This document shows, piece by piece, positions 55,168-64,000 of a stretch of 64,000 nt of DNA. The first letter of the stretch is position 1; the number at the start of each line of letters is the position of its first letter. Source of the stretch: Pseudomonadales bacterium (GTDB taxonomy: Bacteria > Pseudomonadota > Gammaproteobacteria > Pseudomonadales > Azotimanducaceae); NCBI GenBank assembly GCA_012103505.1, contig WLWP01000001.1, positions 1,736,001-1,800,000 of the forward strand, read 5' to 3'. The notes beneath the pieces were generated by a model. That model ran no database searches and had not been told where the DNA came from. It saw nothing but the letters and a program-made list of their open reading frames with translations. The position numbers were made by a program, and so were the translations under genes.

Positions 55168-57444
55168 CTAGAAGTGGTAGCGAGCTTCTAGGCCGATTGT
55201 TCTAGGCCGATTTGTGACGATCCTTGAACGGCTTGGCGTCTCTGCGGCGATTGATCTGTTATCACCGAGATTGGCTCGCTCATCCGTCAGATTGTCGGCA
55301 AACAGTGTGATGTCCCAACTTTCGTTAGTTATCCCCGCGCGCACATTAACTGCACTCCAGCTGTCTCGCTCACGGATCACGTTGTTGTTCTGGCTTGTGC
55401 TTTCACCATAGTGATTCGCGTCTAAGCGCAACCGGCCGTTCCAGTCGTCAACTAACGGAAACACATACTGTGCCGTTGCGGTTGCCGTCATATCCGGAAC
55501 ACCGCTGATCTCATCACCATTTGCAAAACCTGGGAATCCACGGGAACCCTTTACTTCGGTATCGGTATAGCCAACACCGAGCGAAAGGTACAAACCATCA
55601 ACGGGAGCAGCACTAATTTCCACTTCCGCACCACGACTCTCTGCGTCGCCAACGTTAGTTGAGAACTGAAACCCACAAGCTAATCGAATATTCTGCAGAG
55701 TGTCGTTCCAGTCGATCATGAATACCGATGCGTTGATCGCTACACGGTTATCCGCAAGATTCGACTTGACCCCAACTTCATAGCTCCACAGATCATCTGA
55801 GTCATAGCTACGTAGAGCTGCCGGATTGAGGTTAAGCGCTGCGATCTCCGCACCACAAAGTGTTGGCGAAATCTGGCCGTTGACACCACCGATGCGGAAA
55901 CCTTTAGCTGCACTCGCGTAGAGGTTCACTTGATCACTCACATCAGCAGAGACCATAACTTTTGGATTGAAGCCATTCTCTTTTTGGCTACCGCTGAAAG
56001 CGCTTGGACCGCCATTAGCGAAACCGTCAGAAACAGCGCTAAAGTCGACCTCAGTCTCGTACCATCGACCGCCTACTGTGACGGAGATTTTGTCGCTCAC
56101 ATCAAGTGTGACTTCACCAAACACAGCCATTTCCTCAACATCTTCAGGTTGATTTGTGATGAAGATTAAGTCGCCAGGGACAATTCCGGGGACGGGAGGA
56201 CCGCCAGCGGCTGCCAGTGCGGCATCAGCACCGACCTGCAATGCCGTTGGATAGCCACGGACAAACTCGTTGTCTGCATAGAAAACGCCGACAGTGAAAT
56301 TCACTTTGCCCTCTAAGCTGCTTGTGAATCGAGTCTCGTGTGAAAAATTCTCGTACTCTGAGGTTGTCCGTAACACAGACTCTAGTGGTGTGATCGGAAT
56401 CCCAACTGCTGCGCCATAAATGAAGTCTAGGAACGTATGCTCTTCTTCGGCTTCATCTGTTTCACGTTCGTAATAGGCGGTTGTGGAGGTGAAGCTGCCT
56501 TTGTTTACGTCCAAGTTGAGTACAACGCTGCCAATCCACCACTCATCTTCGCCTGGCTCTTCTGAGTCGAAAAAGCGCACTTGGGTGGTTTCCTCTGAAT
56601 CCACATCTGCGAATGGCAGACCATCAGCTTCTATTTTTTGATACATGAACTTAGGAGTAATCGTCAAAGCGTCAGTAACTTGCCACTTGGCAAATATCTG
56701 GCCACCCCAAAAGTCTTCGTCATCCGTGTCTTCATTCTTTCGAAATGCGGGATTCGGGTTAGCGAATACTTGATTGGTTTGCAAATTTGTCCAAGTCGGT
56801 TGGTAAACCCGATCATAGATTCCAGAATTGCTACCAGAATAAGCCGCGACTCTAAGTCCGAGAACATCTTCAACAACAGGTACGTTAATAGAACCATCTA
56901 TCAAATTGTTTATCCCGCCGTCGGTAACGCTTGAGATCGATGAGTGAATTGAGCCGTAATTTTCAGTCAAGCTTGGTTGTTGCGTGATCAGACGAATAGT
57001 GCCGCCCATTGACCGTGCACCGTAAAGAGAACCCTGTGGTCCGCGTAATACTTCGATTCGTTCGAGATCAATCACTCGTGGGTGGAGTGCTACGCTCACA
57101 GGAACGTCATCGATATAGAAACCCGTTGTAGCTGCAGATGCTGCATCACCACTACCAAAGACGCCTCGAATTGCCGGTGCGTTGGCATCAAATCGTCCAT
57201 CCGCTTGATAAGCCGTACCGAGGTTTGGCACGCGAACGGCAAAATCAAGGTAATCATCCATGCCCATATCCTCGATCTCGGCCGAGGTGAGCGCCGTTAC
57301 CGAAAGTCCTACTTCTTGTAGAGATTCGCTGCGCTTGGTTGCTGTGACGACGATCTCTTCGAGACCTTCATATTCTTCAGCATAGCCAGTCGACGCTAGC
57401 GAAAGCGCGCAACATAATGCCAAATAACTGGACGTTTTCTTCAT
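55168..57444 (-). CDS. TonB-dependent outer-membrane receptor
   Basis: The protein of about 758 residues has a signal peptide, a TonB-box-like EEIVVTATKR, a plug domain (LRGPQGSLYGARSMGGTIRLIT) and a beta-barrel ending with a terminal Phe (ARYHF). The plug wording resembles the OMR/CirA-like group that takes up complex organic substrates rather than classical siderophore receptors. The ATG at 57444, preceded by GGAGA, is chosen. It depends on TonB, which is not in this window. The substrate is unknown. Confidence 0.93.
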   Translation of the reverse strand: MKKTSSYLALCCALSLASTGYAEEYEGLEEIVVTATKRSESLQEVGLSVTALTSAEIEDMGMDDYLDFAVRVPNLGTAYQADGRFDANAPAIRGVFGSGDAASAATTGFYIDDVPVSVALHPRVIDLERIEVLRGPQGSLYGARSMGGTIRLITQQPSLTENYGSIHSSISSVTDGGINNLIDGSINVPVVEDVLGLRVAAYSGSNSGIYDRVYQPTWTNLQTNQVFANPNPAFRKNEDTDDEDFWGGQIFAKWQVTDALTITPKFMYQKIEADGLPFADVDSEETTQVRFFDSEEPGEDEWWIGSVVLNLDVNKGSFTSTTAYYERETDEAEEEHTFLDFIYGAAVGIPITPLESVLRTTSEYENFSHETRFTSSLEGKVNFTVGVFYADNEFVRGYPTALQVGADAALAAAGGPPVPGIVPGDLIFITNQPEDVEEMAVFGEVTLDVSDKISVTVGGRWYETEVDFSAVSDGFANGGPSAFSGSQKENGFNPKVMVSADVSDQVNLYASAAKGFRIGGVNGQISPTLCGAEIAALNLNPAALRSYDSDDLWSYEVGVKSNLADNRVAINASVFMIDWNDTLQNIRLACGFQFSTNVGDAESRGAEVEISAAPVDGLYLSLGVGYTDTEVKGSRGFPGFANGDEISGVPDMTATATAQYVFPLVDDWNGRLRLDANHYGESTSQNNNVIRERDSWSAVNVRAGITNESWDITLFADNLTDERANLGDNRSIAAETPSRSRIVTNRPRTIGLEARYHF

Positions 57445-57686
57445 CTCATTCTCCAATGATTGTCCCCTTCCTAGTAACCCGACAAGCTGCGTAAAAAGTC
57501 ACCTCAGCTCGGCTGGCGGCGCAATATGCACGAGACAAGGCCAAAGGACAAGCGTCTGATCAATCGCCTTGCCTTGGGGGATTATTACCGCCAGCTTCCT
57601 CAAAGATAGCTTGTTGGCAACGGAGCAATATCTCGATTCCCTACTAAGCTTCTCCTATGCACTCACAAGAGAGAAAAAGGAAGTAA

Positions 57687-58349
57687 ATGTTCTCCACAAC
57701 AATCATCGCTATCCTAATTTGTGGCGGCTTATCCGCTGGAATATGGTTCTACTACTATTCCCAGCGTGCGGTCACACGACGCGATGGCCGAAGAATGACT
57801 GTCGCGCTCGTGCAATCGCGAGCGATCTTCCAAAATTTGGACAAAATCCCAAATGCGCTTATCTCAAGAGATCTGCGTAAGGGATTGGTGTTAATCGTTG
57901 GCCATCACTTGAAAACACTGAACGATCTACAACCGCGCCACCCCTTTCTATGGGATCTACAAAACAGGTTGCAAAAACTCAACCGAATCCCTTCTGCTTT
58001 TGAGAGATCAACCATCCGCACTCGAGTAGACCGAAAGGCGGCATCGCAGGCTTTGGAAGCACTGTGTGAAGTTGTGAAACAAGCACGCGCTGAAGAGCTC
58101 CTACCAAACAAGCAAGCCGATCTTGCAGCCGCTGCAGCACTCTTTACGTCACAGCACATCGCGGTGGAGACAGCCCGCCAGGCGGCCAAGGATGCCGAGA
58201 ATGTGCGTTCATATAGGCAAGCCTTGAACTTTATTCATCAAGCCCAAGGACTTGCGAACCGGCTTCCACCACTGATGGCAGAGGCCATATCTGAATCGCT
58301 CAAAGGAGATGCTGAGCGACTAGAAGCTTTTGTCAGTAGAGCCGCCTAA
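57687..58349 (+). CDS. Conserved membrane-anchored protein of unknown function
   Basis: The 220-residue protein starts with one membrane helix (TTIIAILICGGLSAGIWFYYY) followed by a soluble helical domain with DLRKGLVLIVGHHLKTL. A conserved pattern is visible but no family name comes to mind. It converges on the DUF481 gene with a four-base overlap. It may be an inner-membrane protein with a cytoplasmic helical part. Confidence 0.7.
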   Translation: MFSTTIIAILICGGLSAGIWFYYYSQRAVTRRDGRRMTVALVQSRAIFQNLDKIPNALISRDLRKGLVLIVGHHLKTLNDLQPRHPFLWDLQNRLQKLNRIPSAFERSTIRTRVDRKAASQALEALCEVVKQARAEELLPNKQADLAAAAALFTSQHIAVETARQAAKDAENVRSYRQALNFIHQAQGLANRLPPLMAEAISESLKGDAERLEAFVSRAA

Positions 58350-59350
58350 AATTTGATGCCAACCCCGACGGTGTAGGTCGTATCCGTTTTGCTATTCCCG
58401 GGAGCTGGTTTAGTCTCGTGGTTGAGGTCAACTCGAGCGATCGTGTCGATCATGTCAGACACCGAATATCTCAAGCCAGTTGATGCTGATAAAACCTCTC
58501 CACGGTCCGAATCTGGAATGAAGAGAATCGCTTGCTTGTGGAACAGCTCCAACCGATTTGCGAGCAACAATCTTTTGTAGTCGAGCGCAAGTCGTACTGC
58601 AGGATTGTTCTCATCCATGCCGTTAATCTCTTCCTGCACAGCACTAATTCCGGCTTCAGCTGACAAAGCACCAAACGTGTTATCCCAAAACTGATAACCC
58701 CCACCAGCACCAATCGTGATGCGGCTATCTATGTCCTTCAGATCGTCCGTAAAGTATTCCGCGTTGCCAGCGACGAACCAGCGCTCTGACATAAAACGTT
58801 TGTAGCCATAGTCAAAATCAAATTGATCCTTAGTCGTCAGCTCTTCAGCTTCTTCATTACTAATGCGTAGAGACGCCTGGTGCTGCACATCATCTGCTTT
58901 ATAAATTGACTCGATGAGCGTGTTTAGATTTTGGGTGTCTGAGTTACCGTTCGAGATAACCAACCCCAAATCGGCACGATTACTCCATTCGCTGCCTAGC
59001 TGGGTGATTGCTAGCCTACTTTGACTGGCGCTACGCACATCACCTATTGCTACCTCGGTTTTGGCATTCTCACTTTCGATCTGTTGACCGTCGCTGCCCG
59101 GAACAAACCGCCCATTTATGTAGTCAGAGGGCGTACCTATTTTGAAACTATCCTCAGATGTGATCGCCACGACCTCATCCAGATTGATCGCCACATCACC
59201 TGCATAGCTCGTGGTCAGAATTGCCTTACCACCCGAGACGCCTTCAAGGGTGCCTGTTAGGCGATCTCCATTTTTAAGCTCGACAACATCAGCAATAGCT
59301 GCAGACATTCCAACCAAGACCAATAACACAGCGCTAAACACCTGACGCAT
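58346..59350 (-). CDS. DUF481 family outer-membrane protein (YdiY-like)
   Basis: The 334-residue protein has a signal peptide (LLVLVGMSAAIADV), an N-terminal GDRLTGTLEGVSGGKAILTT region and a barrel-like C-terminal part ending TVGVGIKF, as in DUF481. The domain is thought to be a salt-induced outer-membrane protein; function is not clear. It converges on the preceding membrane-protein gene and lies 27 bases after the DUF815 gene. Confidence 0.88.
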   Translation of the reverse strand: MRQVFSAVLLVLVGMSAAIADVVELKNGDRLTGTLEGVSGGKAILTTSYAGDVAINLDEVVAITSEDSFKIGTPSDYINGRFVPGSDGQQIESENAKTEVAIGDVRSASQSRLAITQLGSEWSNRADLGLVISNGNSDTQNLNTLIESIYKADDVQHQASLRISNEEAEELTTKDQFDFDYGYKRFMSERWFVAGNAEYFTDDLKDIDSRITIGAGGGYQFWDNTFGALSAEAGISAVQEEINGMDENNPAVRLALDYKRLLLANRLELFHKQAILFIPDSDRGEVLSASTGLRYSVSDMIDTIARVDLNHETKPAPGNSKTDTTYTVGVGIKF

Positions 59351-59377
59351 TTACTTATCCTTAAACCAATAATCTAG

Positions 59378-60247
59378 TTAGCGGGTTTTTAGGCCCTCTT
59401 GACCAACCCAATGACGCGCAAAGTATTGCGCGGTTCGGCCGTTACGTGCGCCGCGAGCCAAAGCCCAACGCAGCGCTTCAGCTCGAAGTTCCGGATCAGA
59501 TTGATCCACTTCAACTTCGTAGCGAGCAGCAAATTTTGTCACCCAATGCGAGACCACTTTCAAATAGGCAGATTGCTTGAAGCCATAAAAAGACAACCAA
59601 AGTCCAAACCGATCTGACAGCGAGATCTTCTCTTCGATCGCCTCACCTTCGTGCAACTCGCCCTGATCCATTCTCGCGCGTTGATTGTCAGCCATGGTTT
59701 CAGGGACAAGATGACGACGATTAGACGTCGCATACACCAGAACGTTCGCTGCGGTTTTGAAGATCGAGCCTTCTAGCGCACTCTTCAGTTCTTTGTAGGA
59801 AGGATCATCAACGGTGAACGATAAGTCATCGCAAAACACGATGAACTTGAAGGGAAAACTGGCCAGGCGTTCGACAATTTCCGACAACGTGGCGAGATCT
59901 TCCTTTTTTATCTCTACCAAGCGCAAACCTTGCTCGTGATAGGCGTTCAACAGCGCGTGAATGAGCGTTGACTTTCCGGTACCACGAGCGCCCCAAAGTA
60001 GTGCGTTGTTAGCGGGCAGACCTGCCAGAAATTGTTCGGTATTGGCAACGAGTTTAGATTTTTGCTCATCAATGTTGAGTAGGTCATCCAAACCCGTCTC
60101 ATCCATTTGTGAAAAACCGATGAAACGGCTGTACCAAGGGCTTTGCCGCCAAATGGCAGCGGGATGTTTCGCCCAGTCTAATTCGCCGGTTTCTGGTAGG
60201 AGCTCCAGTACGCGAGCAAGGACCTTATCGAGCAGAGGTTGCGCCAC
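59378..60247 (-). CDS. DUF815 family AAA-type ATPase
   Basis: The 289-residue protein has a Walker A motif LWGARGTGKSTLIHA, a Walker B-like region FIVFCDDLSF and a sensor region VYATSNRRHL, fitting DUF815 (PF05673). Length and order are as in the family. Function is unknown but it is conserved in Proteobacteria. It lies upstream of the DUF481 gene. Confidence 0.9.
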   Translation of the reverse strand: MAQPLLDKVLARVLELLPETGELDWAKHPAAIWRQSPWYSRFIGFSQMDETGLDDLLNIDEQKSKLVANTEQFLAGLPANNALLWGARGTGKSTLIHALLNAYHEQGLRLVEIKKEDLATLSEIVERLASFPFKFIVFCDDLSFTVDDPSYKELKSALEGSIFKTAANVLVYATSNRRHLVPETMADNQRARMDQGELHEGEAIEEKISLSDRFGLWLSFYGFKQSAYLKVVSHWVTKFAARYEVEVDQSDPELRAEALRWALARGARNGRTAQYFARHWVGQEGLKTR

Positions 60248-60362
60248 TTAAATATCGGCCCTTTTTTACACAATTCGATGAGCGGCGCATTGTACGCAAC
60301 TGGTACCAGGGATCGAGTATCTGATGTAAAATATTCGGCCGTATCGAAATTATCGCTACCCA

Positions 60363-60602
60363 ATGTCAGCATCAAATTCGGCGACTAACGCGCAAAGCCC
60401 ATCGCCTTCTGAAGAAAGACAATCTGCTAACTCCGCCAGTGAGAGAACACCCGAGGCAGCTCGCGGCACGGCACCTGAGAAAGAGAGAAGAAACGGGGTC
60501 GCAGACCGTCGTAGTGTAAGCCCTGAGAGACGCAACGAAGATCGCCTTGCCGACGATTTAGAGCCGCGTCGAAACCCCGATACGCCAGATCGTCGCGCTT
60601 AG
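60363..60602 (+). CDS. Small polar, low-complexity protein (hypothetical)
   Basis: A frame of 79 residues starts with ATG and consists mainly of Ser, Ala, Glu and Arg, with RRNGVADRRSVSPERR and PRRNPDTPDRR. Arg-rich DRR repeats of this type occur in small gammaproteobacterial proteins. No ribosome-binding site is convincing. It is possibly real but the composition makes it uncertain. It overlaps the end of the next convergent gene by four bases. Confidence 0.45.
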   Translation: MSASNSATNAQSPSPSEERQSANSASERTPEAARGTAPEKERRNGVADRRSVSPERRNEDRLADDLEPRRNPDTPDRRA

Positions 60603-60997
60603 CCTTTCCGCAGCGGTACGACGTTGCTGCTTTCCTTTGCGTACGCGCGGCGTATGCCCGACTCATCCTCTAAACCAATCGAACCCGGCTGATACAACGT
60701 TACTTCTAGGGCCTGATTAAAACCCGGCGCGGTTAAAGTGAGTTCATGACCGACGAGCCGCCATTCGCCACGTGTTATTTTGGGTTCTCCTGCCTGATCT
60801 TGCGAATCAGCCTCTGTCGCGACAAATGAGCCTTTGTCGAATGACCCAGAAAGCATGAGCGTCGCATCGCCCTCTTGCCACTGCCAAAGTCCGGGCAAAT
60901 CCAACCGTGTTAACCAGCGTTCTTTCGCAAGGTGTTTACTCCTCACATAGAGATAGATACAGATGGCCACAAACGCGACCACTAACACTTGCATCAT
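60599..60997 (-). CDS. Small membrane-anchored protein, unknown
   Basis: The protein of about 132 residues has one N-terminal membrane helix (QVLVVAFVAICIYLYV) followed by a soluble beta-rich part with GLWQWQEGDATLMLSG, likely facing the periplasm. I choose the ATG at 60997 because GGAGG lies just upstream; the frame extends to 61012. The family is not known to me. Confidence 0.7.
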   Translation of the reverse strand: MMQVLVVAFVAICIYLYVRSKHLAKERWLTRLDLPGLWQWQEGDATLMLSGSFDKGSFVATEADSQDQAGEPKITRGEWRLVGHELTLTAPGFNQALEVTLYQPGSIGLEDESGIRRAYAKESSNVVPLRKG

Positions 60998-61121
60998 TTG
61001 AAGCCTCCTCACTGATAGTCTGCTTTCCGTAACCCGTTTTGCGTCAGGCTGTGCGGGTTATGAAGCCACCTTCCCACCATGATTGCGCTCTGTATACTCA
61101 GAGCCTTATTAAGGGAGAAGT

Positions 61122-63044
61122 ATGACACGTCCAAGAGAACTGGTGCTGTTGCTCTTGAGCATTATCTTCACTACTGTCCATGCTGGCGAACAAACGCCAA
61201 GTCAAGCATGGCCACAAGCGTGGTTCGAGCCCCCCCAAACTGCCTCAGAAGCAGGTATTACAAAGTTCTCAGAAAGCCCATTTTTCTCTGATAAAGGGTT
61301 GCCTCCTGTTCATCAGCGACTACCTCAAGATCCCCTCGTTTCTACCCCGATCGGTACGCTTGGCACATATGGTGGCGCCGCGCGTATTTCCAATCTGGAC
61401 AATCGGACTTTCTATAACGTTGAACCGCTGATCACGATATCCGCGGATCACAAATCTCTGCTGCCAAATCTGGCGGAAAAATGGCACTACTCGCCAGACG
61501 GCTTACGTCTGTCTATAACACTTCGAGCAGGTACGCGTTGGTCGGACGGCGTTTTACTGAGCAGTGACGATTTCGTTTTTATGCTCAACGATCTCATGTT
61601 GAACCCTGACTACATGCCGGTCACGCCCAGTCTTTTACAAGGCGTAAAAATCAAAAAGCTGGATAACCTAAATTTTGAGGTTCACTTCGAACGGCCGAAT
61701 CCCCTTTTCGGAAACATCATTGCTCAATTTCCAGAATTTTTTGTCGCGCCCAAACACCACTACAAGAACTTTCACCCACGCTACCGCCCACAGCAGGAAA
61801 TAGACGAGCTCATGTCTGATTTGGGCTTCATCAATTGGACGACATTTATTCAGGCTAATTTACAGCTACGCGCCGACACTTCAGTGGATGCGCCCACGCT
61901 TCGAGCTTTTCTGATCAAAAAGATGACACCCACGGTCGTTCGCTATGAGCGGAATCCCTATTACTTCAAGATTGGTCCTCACGGCCGGCAATTACCTTAC
62001 ATTGATGAGATACACGCCGAACTGATTTCCGACACTGAAGTAGAAGTTGCAAAGGCCGCGACAGGGCAGCTCGACTTTGCGGGATACAGCATGCCAACCG
62101 ATGATATCCCGCTCCTCAAGCTCGGTGAGCGAACCGGCGATATCCAAGTGAAGATATGGCGTCGGCTGCACGGCAGCGATTTGGTGCTACAGCCAAACTA
62201 CAATCATGCGGACCCAGCGCTCGCGACCCTGTATTGGGATCGCCGTTTCCGCATCGCGCTTTCTGTTGCGCTCAACCGTGACGAGATGAATCAGATTATC
62301 TACTTTGGTCGTGGTCAGCCAAGACAGGTCACTGTGATCCCTACGAGTGACTACTTTGAACCAGAATTTGCGAGTGCCTACACTGATCATGACCCTGCGT
62401 TGGCAAACAAGTTACTCGACGAAATCGGTTTGCATGACATCGATGGCGACGGTTTACGTGAATACCCTGATGGATCACAACTGACCATCACAGCTGAATA
62501 CATAGACTTTGAAACTCCGAAGCAAATCTCCATGGAACTCGTAGCAAGTTATTGGCGCCAGGTCGGAGTCGATCTACGTCTAAAGCTTGTTGACCGCGGC
62601 TTACAATGGCAACGGGCACCCACCGGTGAAATGCAGATGACGGTCTGGCACGCAGACCGAACTACCGACATCCTTTTTCCAGTTCAGCCAGATTGGTGGG
62701 TACCCAGGACGATTGGTTGGAGTATGTCTATGTGGAATCAGTGGACCCGGTGGTATCTGACGGACGGTCGGCTCGGGACGAAGCCGCCTACAGAAATAGC
62801 ACAGCTGCACCAATGGGCTGAAACGCTACGCACCACACTCGACAGGACCGAAAGAATAAGAGCAGGTAAAGCAATCCTAAGATCCTCGGCTGAAAACGTT
62901 TGGTCGATTGGTACTATTGGGCTCGCGCCACACCCCATCGTCGTTTCAAATCGCCTTAAAGGGGTGCCGGACAATGGCATATGGGGTTGGGATACTCGCT
63001 GGACCCTGCCGTACCATCCAGAAACTTGGTATTTTTCGGAATGA
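61122..63044 (+). CDS. ABC transporter solute-binding protein, family 5 (peptide/oligopeptide type)
   Basis: The 640-residue protein has a signal peptide (LVLLLLSIIFTTVHA) and the SBP family 5 pattern: LLPNLAEKWHYSPDGLRLSI, GTRWSDGV and DDFVFMLNDL. The ATG is preceded by AAGGGAGAAG. It binds peptides or similar solutes in the periplasm and passes them to an ABC permease; the first permease gene overlaps its stop (ATGA). The true substrate is unknown. Confidence 0.9.
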   Translation: MTRPRELVLLLLSIIFTTVHAGEQTPSQAWPQAWFEPPQTASEAGITKFSESPFFSDKGLPPVHQRLPQDPLVSTPIGTLGTYGGAARISNLDNRTFYNVEPLITISADHKSLLPNLAEKWHYSPDGLRLSITLRAGTRWSDGVLLSSDDFVFMLNDLMLNPDYMPVTPSLLQGVKIKKLDNLNFEVHFERPNPLFGNIIAQFPEFFVAPKHHYKNFHPRYRPQQEIDELMSDLGFINWTTFIQANLQLRADTSVDAPTLRAFLIKKMTPTVVRYERNPYYFKIGPHGRQLPYIDEIHAELISDTEVEVAKAATGQLDFAGYSMPTDDIPLLKLGERTGDIQVKIWRRLHGSDLVLQPNYNHADPALATLYWDRRFRIALSVALNRDEMNQIIYFGRGQPRQVTVIPTSDYFEPEFASAYTDHDPALANKLLDEIGLHDIDGDGLREYPDGSQLTITAEYIDFETPKQISMELVASYWRQVGVDLRLKLVDRGLQWQRAPTGEMQMTVWHADRTTDILFPVQPDWWVPRTIGWSMSMWNQWTRWYLTDGRLGTKPPTEIAQLHQWAETLRTTLDRTERIRAGKAILRSSAENVWSIGTIGLAPHPIVVSNRLKGVPDNGIWGWDTRWTLPYHPETWYFSE

Positions 63045-64000
63045 GTCCCGGCACAAAATTCGTCACCCGACGCATTCTCGGCATGATCCCGACGCTGGCC
63101 ATCATCTCTGTAATCGTGTTTGTCATCATACAACTGCCGCCAGGTGACATCGTCACGTCTACTTTGGATCAAATGCAGGCTAGTGGCTTGGATATGTCGG
63201 ACGACCGTGTGCAAAACCTACGTGCCCAATACAACCTCGACGACCCTCTACCCGTGCAATATCTCCGTTGGATATCTGGTTTTCTCACCGGTGACATGGG
63301 GTATTCCTTTTTGTTTGCACGGCCTGTTAATGAACTTGTTTGGGAGCGCCTGGGATATACATTGCTGATCTCCGTCTGTGCTCTAATTTTCACATGGGCC
63401 CTAGCTCTCCCTATGGGGATCTATTCCGCTGCACGACAGTACTCAGCAGGCGACTACACATTTACCCTAATCGGCTTACTGGGGCTGGCAACACCAAATT
63501 TTTTGATCGCGCTGCTACTCATGTACGCAGGTTATGAGTGGTTTGGGTTGAGCTTTGGCGGATTGTTTTCACCACAATATCTAGATGCCCCTTGGAGCTG
63601 GGCTAGAGTCGGCGATCTGCTACAACATCTTTGGATTCCCGTAGTGGTGGTCGGGACATCCGGTATGGCAATTACGATGCGTCTCATGCGGGCGAATCTA
63701 TTGGATGAACTCAATAAACCTTACGTCACGACCGCACGAGCCAAGGGCGTACCGCCGCTCAAACTCATTCTTAAATACCCTGTCCGTATCGCAATCAATC
63801 CATTTATTTCAACTATCGGGCTGTTACTTCCCGCACTTATTTCGGGCGAGGCAATCGTTGCAGTTGTCCTCAACCTACCAACAACCGGACCGTTACTGCT
63901 TCGTTCTCTGATATCTCAAGACATGTATCTCGCAGGCAGCCTCATCATGCTCCTGAGCATCTTAACGGTTATAGGTATGCTTCTTTCGGACCTTCTTTTG
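63041..64000 (+). CDS. ABC transporter permease (DppB/OppB-like), 3' end outside window
   Basis: The frame opens with ATG at 63041, overlapping the stop of the solute-binding gene, and stays open to base 64000 (320 codons). It begins FVTRRILGMIPTLAIISVIV and continues with a DppB/OppB-type body, including QYNLDDPLPVQYLRWI, the conserved TARAKGVPPL (the EAA-like loop) and several membrane spans. It forms the membrane channel of a peptide-type importer with a partner permease and ATPases that lie beyond the window. The protein is truncated here by the window edge. Confidence 0.9.
   Translation, partial: MSPGTKFVTRRILGMIPTLAIISVIVFVIIQLPPGDIVTSTLDQMQASGLDMSDDRVQNLRAQYNLDDPLPVQYLRWISGFLTGDMGYSFLFARPVNELVWERLGYTLLISVCALIFTWALALPMGIYSAARQYSAGDYTFTLIGLLGLATPNFLIALLLMYAGYEWFGLSFGGLFSPQYLDAPWSWARVGDLLQHLWIPVVVVGTSGMAITMRLMRANLLDELNKPYVTTARAKGVPPLKLILKYPVRIAINPFISTIGLLLPALISGEAIVAVVLNLPTTGPLLLRSLISQDMYLAGSLIMLLSILTVIGMLLSDLLL

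Noticed and set aside
57569-57880. Plus-strand frame of 103 residues overlapping the membrane-anchored protein gene
   Set aside because: It lies in another frame of the gene at 57687-58349, which has a better N-terminal membrane helix.

Overview
The window looks like a chromosomal piece of a heterotrophic, aerobic Gammaproteobacterium, probably marine and possibly uncultivated. The basis is an Enterobacteria-like tRNA-Glu, a fused CysNC downstream of CysD, a retropepsin-like protease beside RimK, a TonB-dependent receptor, and many oxygenases, SDRs and SnoaL-like proteins. No rRNA operon, CRISPR array, intact prophage or replication origin was seen.

Layout. 1-12 kb is propionyl-CoA metabolism: a crotonase (cut by the window start), PccB and PccA, then methylmalonyl-CoA epimerase and mutase on the opposite strand. 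A RAYT-type transposase with a tandem repeat, a nucleoside hydrolase and a prolyl oligopeptidase lie in between. 12-31 kb is accessory catabolism: a TauD-like dioxygenase, a broken SDR, the RimK pair, a MAPEG pair, an EthD-like protein, three SnoaL-like proteins, a carotenoid-cleavage-type oxygenase, a frameshifted P450, a cupin-like protein, an acyl-CoA-dehydrogenase-like flavoprotein, a TAXI/TRAP uptake system with MFS and flavodoxin genes, a cyclase, secreted proteins and an SDR. 29.7-35.8 kb holds a response-regulator/membrane fusion and a sulfate-activation operon whose CysD has a long unknown N-terminal extension.

35.8-39.9 kb is a compact minus-strand operon whose promoter-proximal end encodes two AhpD/carboxymuconolactone-decarboxylase-like proteins. 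The second has an in-frame TGA exactly where the second cysteine of CxxC belongs, followed at the right distance by a hairpin fitting the bacterial SECIS pattern. It is therefore a strong selenoprotein candidate (CxxU) and the most notable finding. It abuts a gamma-glutamyltransferase, followed by a rhodanese and a luciferase-like monooxygenase.

41-47 kb is an oxidative operon: lipoprotein, a 1120-residue DUF1080/ThuA/PQQ-propeller/cytochrome c fusion, an FAD monooxygenase and a GST. A tRNA-Glu gene at 47.2 kb has an 18-bp repeat of its 3' end about 0.2 kb downstream. Beyond it lies an island-like block (47.7-52.2 kb): an orphan contractile-injection tail-tube protein, a zinc metallopeptidase coupled to a one-TM protein, a frameshifted lipoprotein, and the wreck of an SpvB/RHS-type toxin gene with a G10 tract. 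The rest (52-64 kb) is more ordinary: a second TauD-like dioxygenase, an esterase, a TonB receptor, DUF481 and DUF815 proteins and the start of a peptide ABC transporter.

Several genes carry single frame disruptions (SDR, P450, lipoprotein, SpvB fragment). They may be real decay or sequence errors and need read-level checking. All calls come from reading the sequence; no database search was run.
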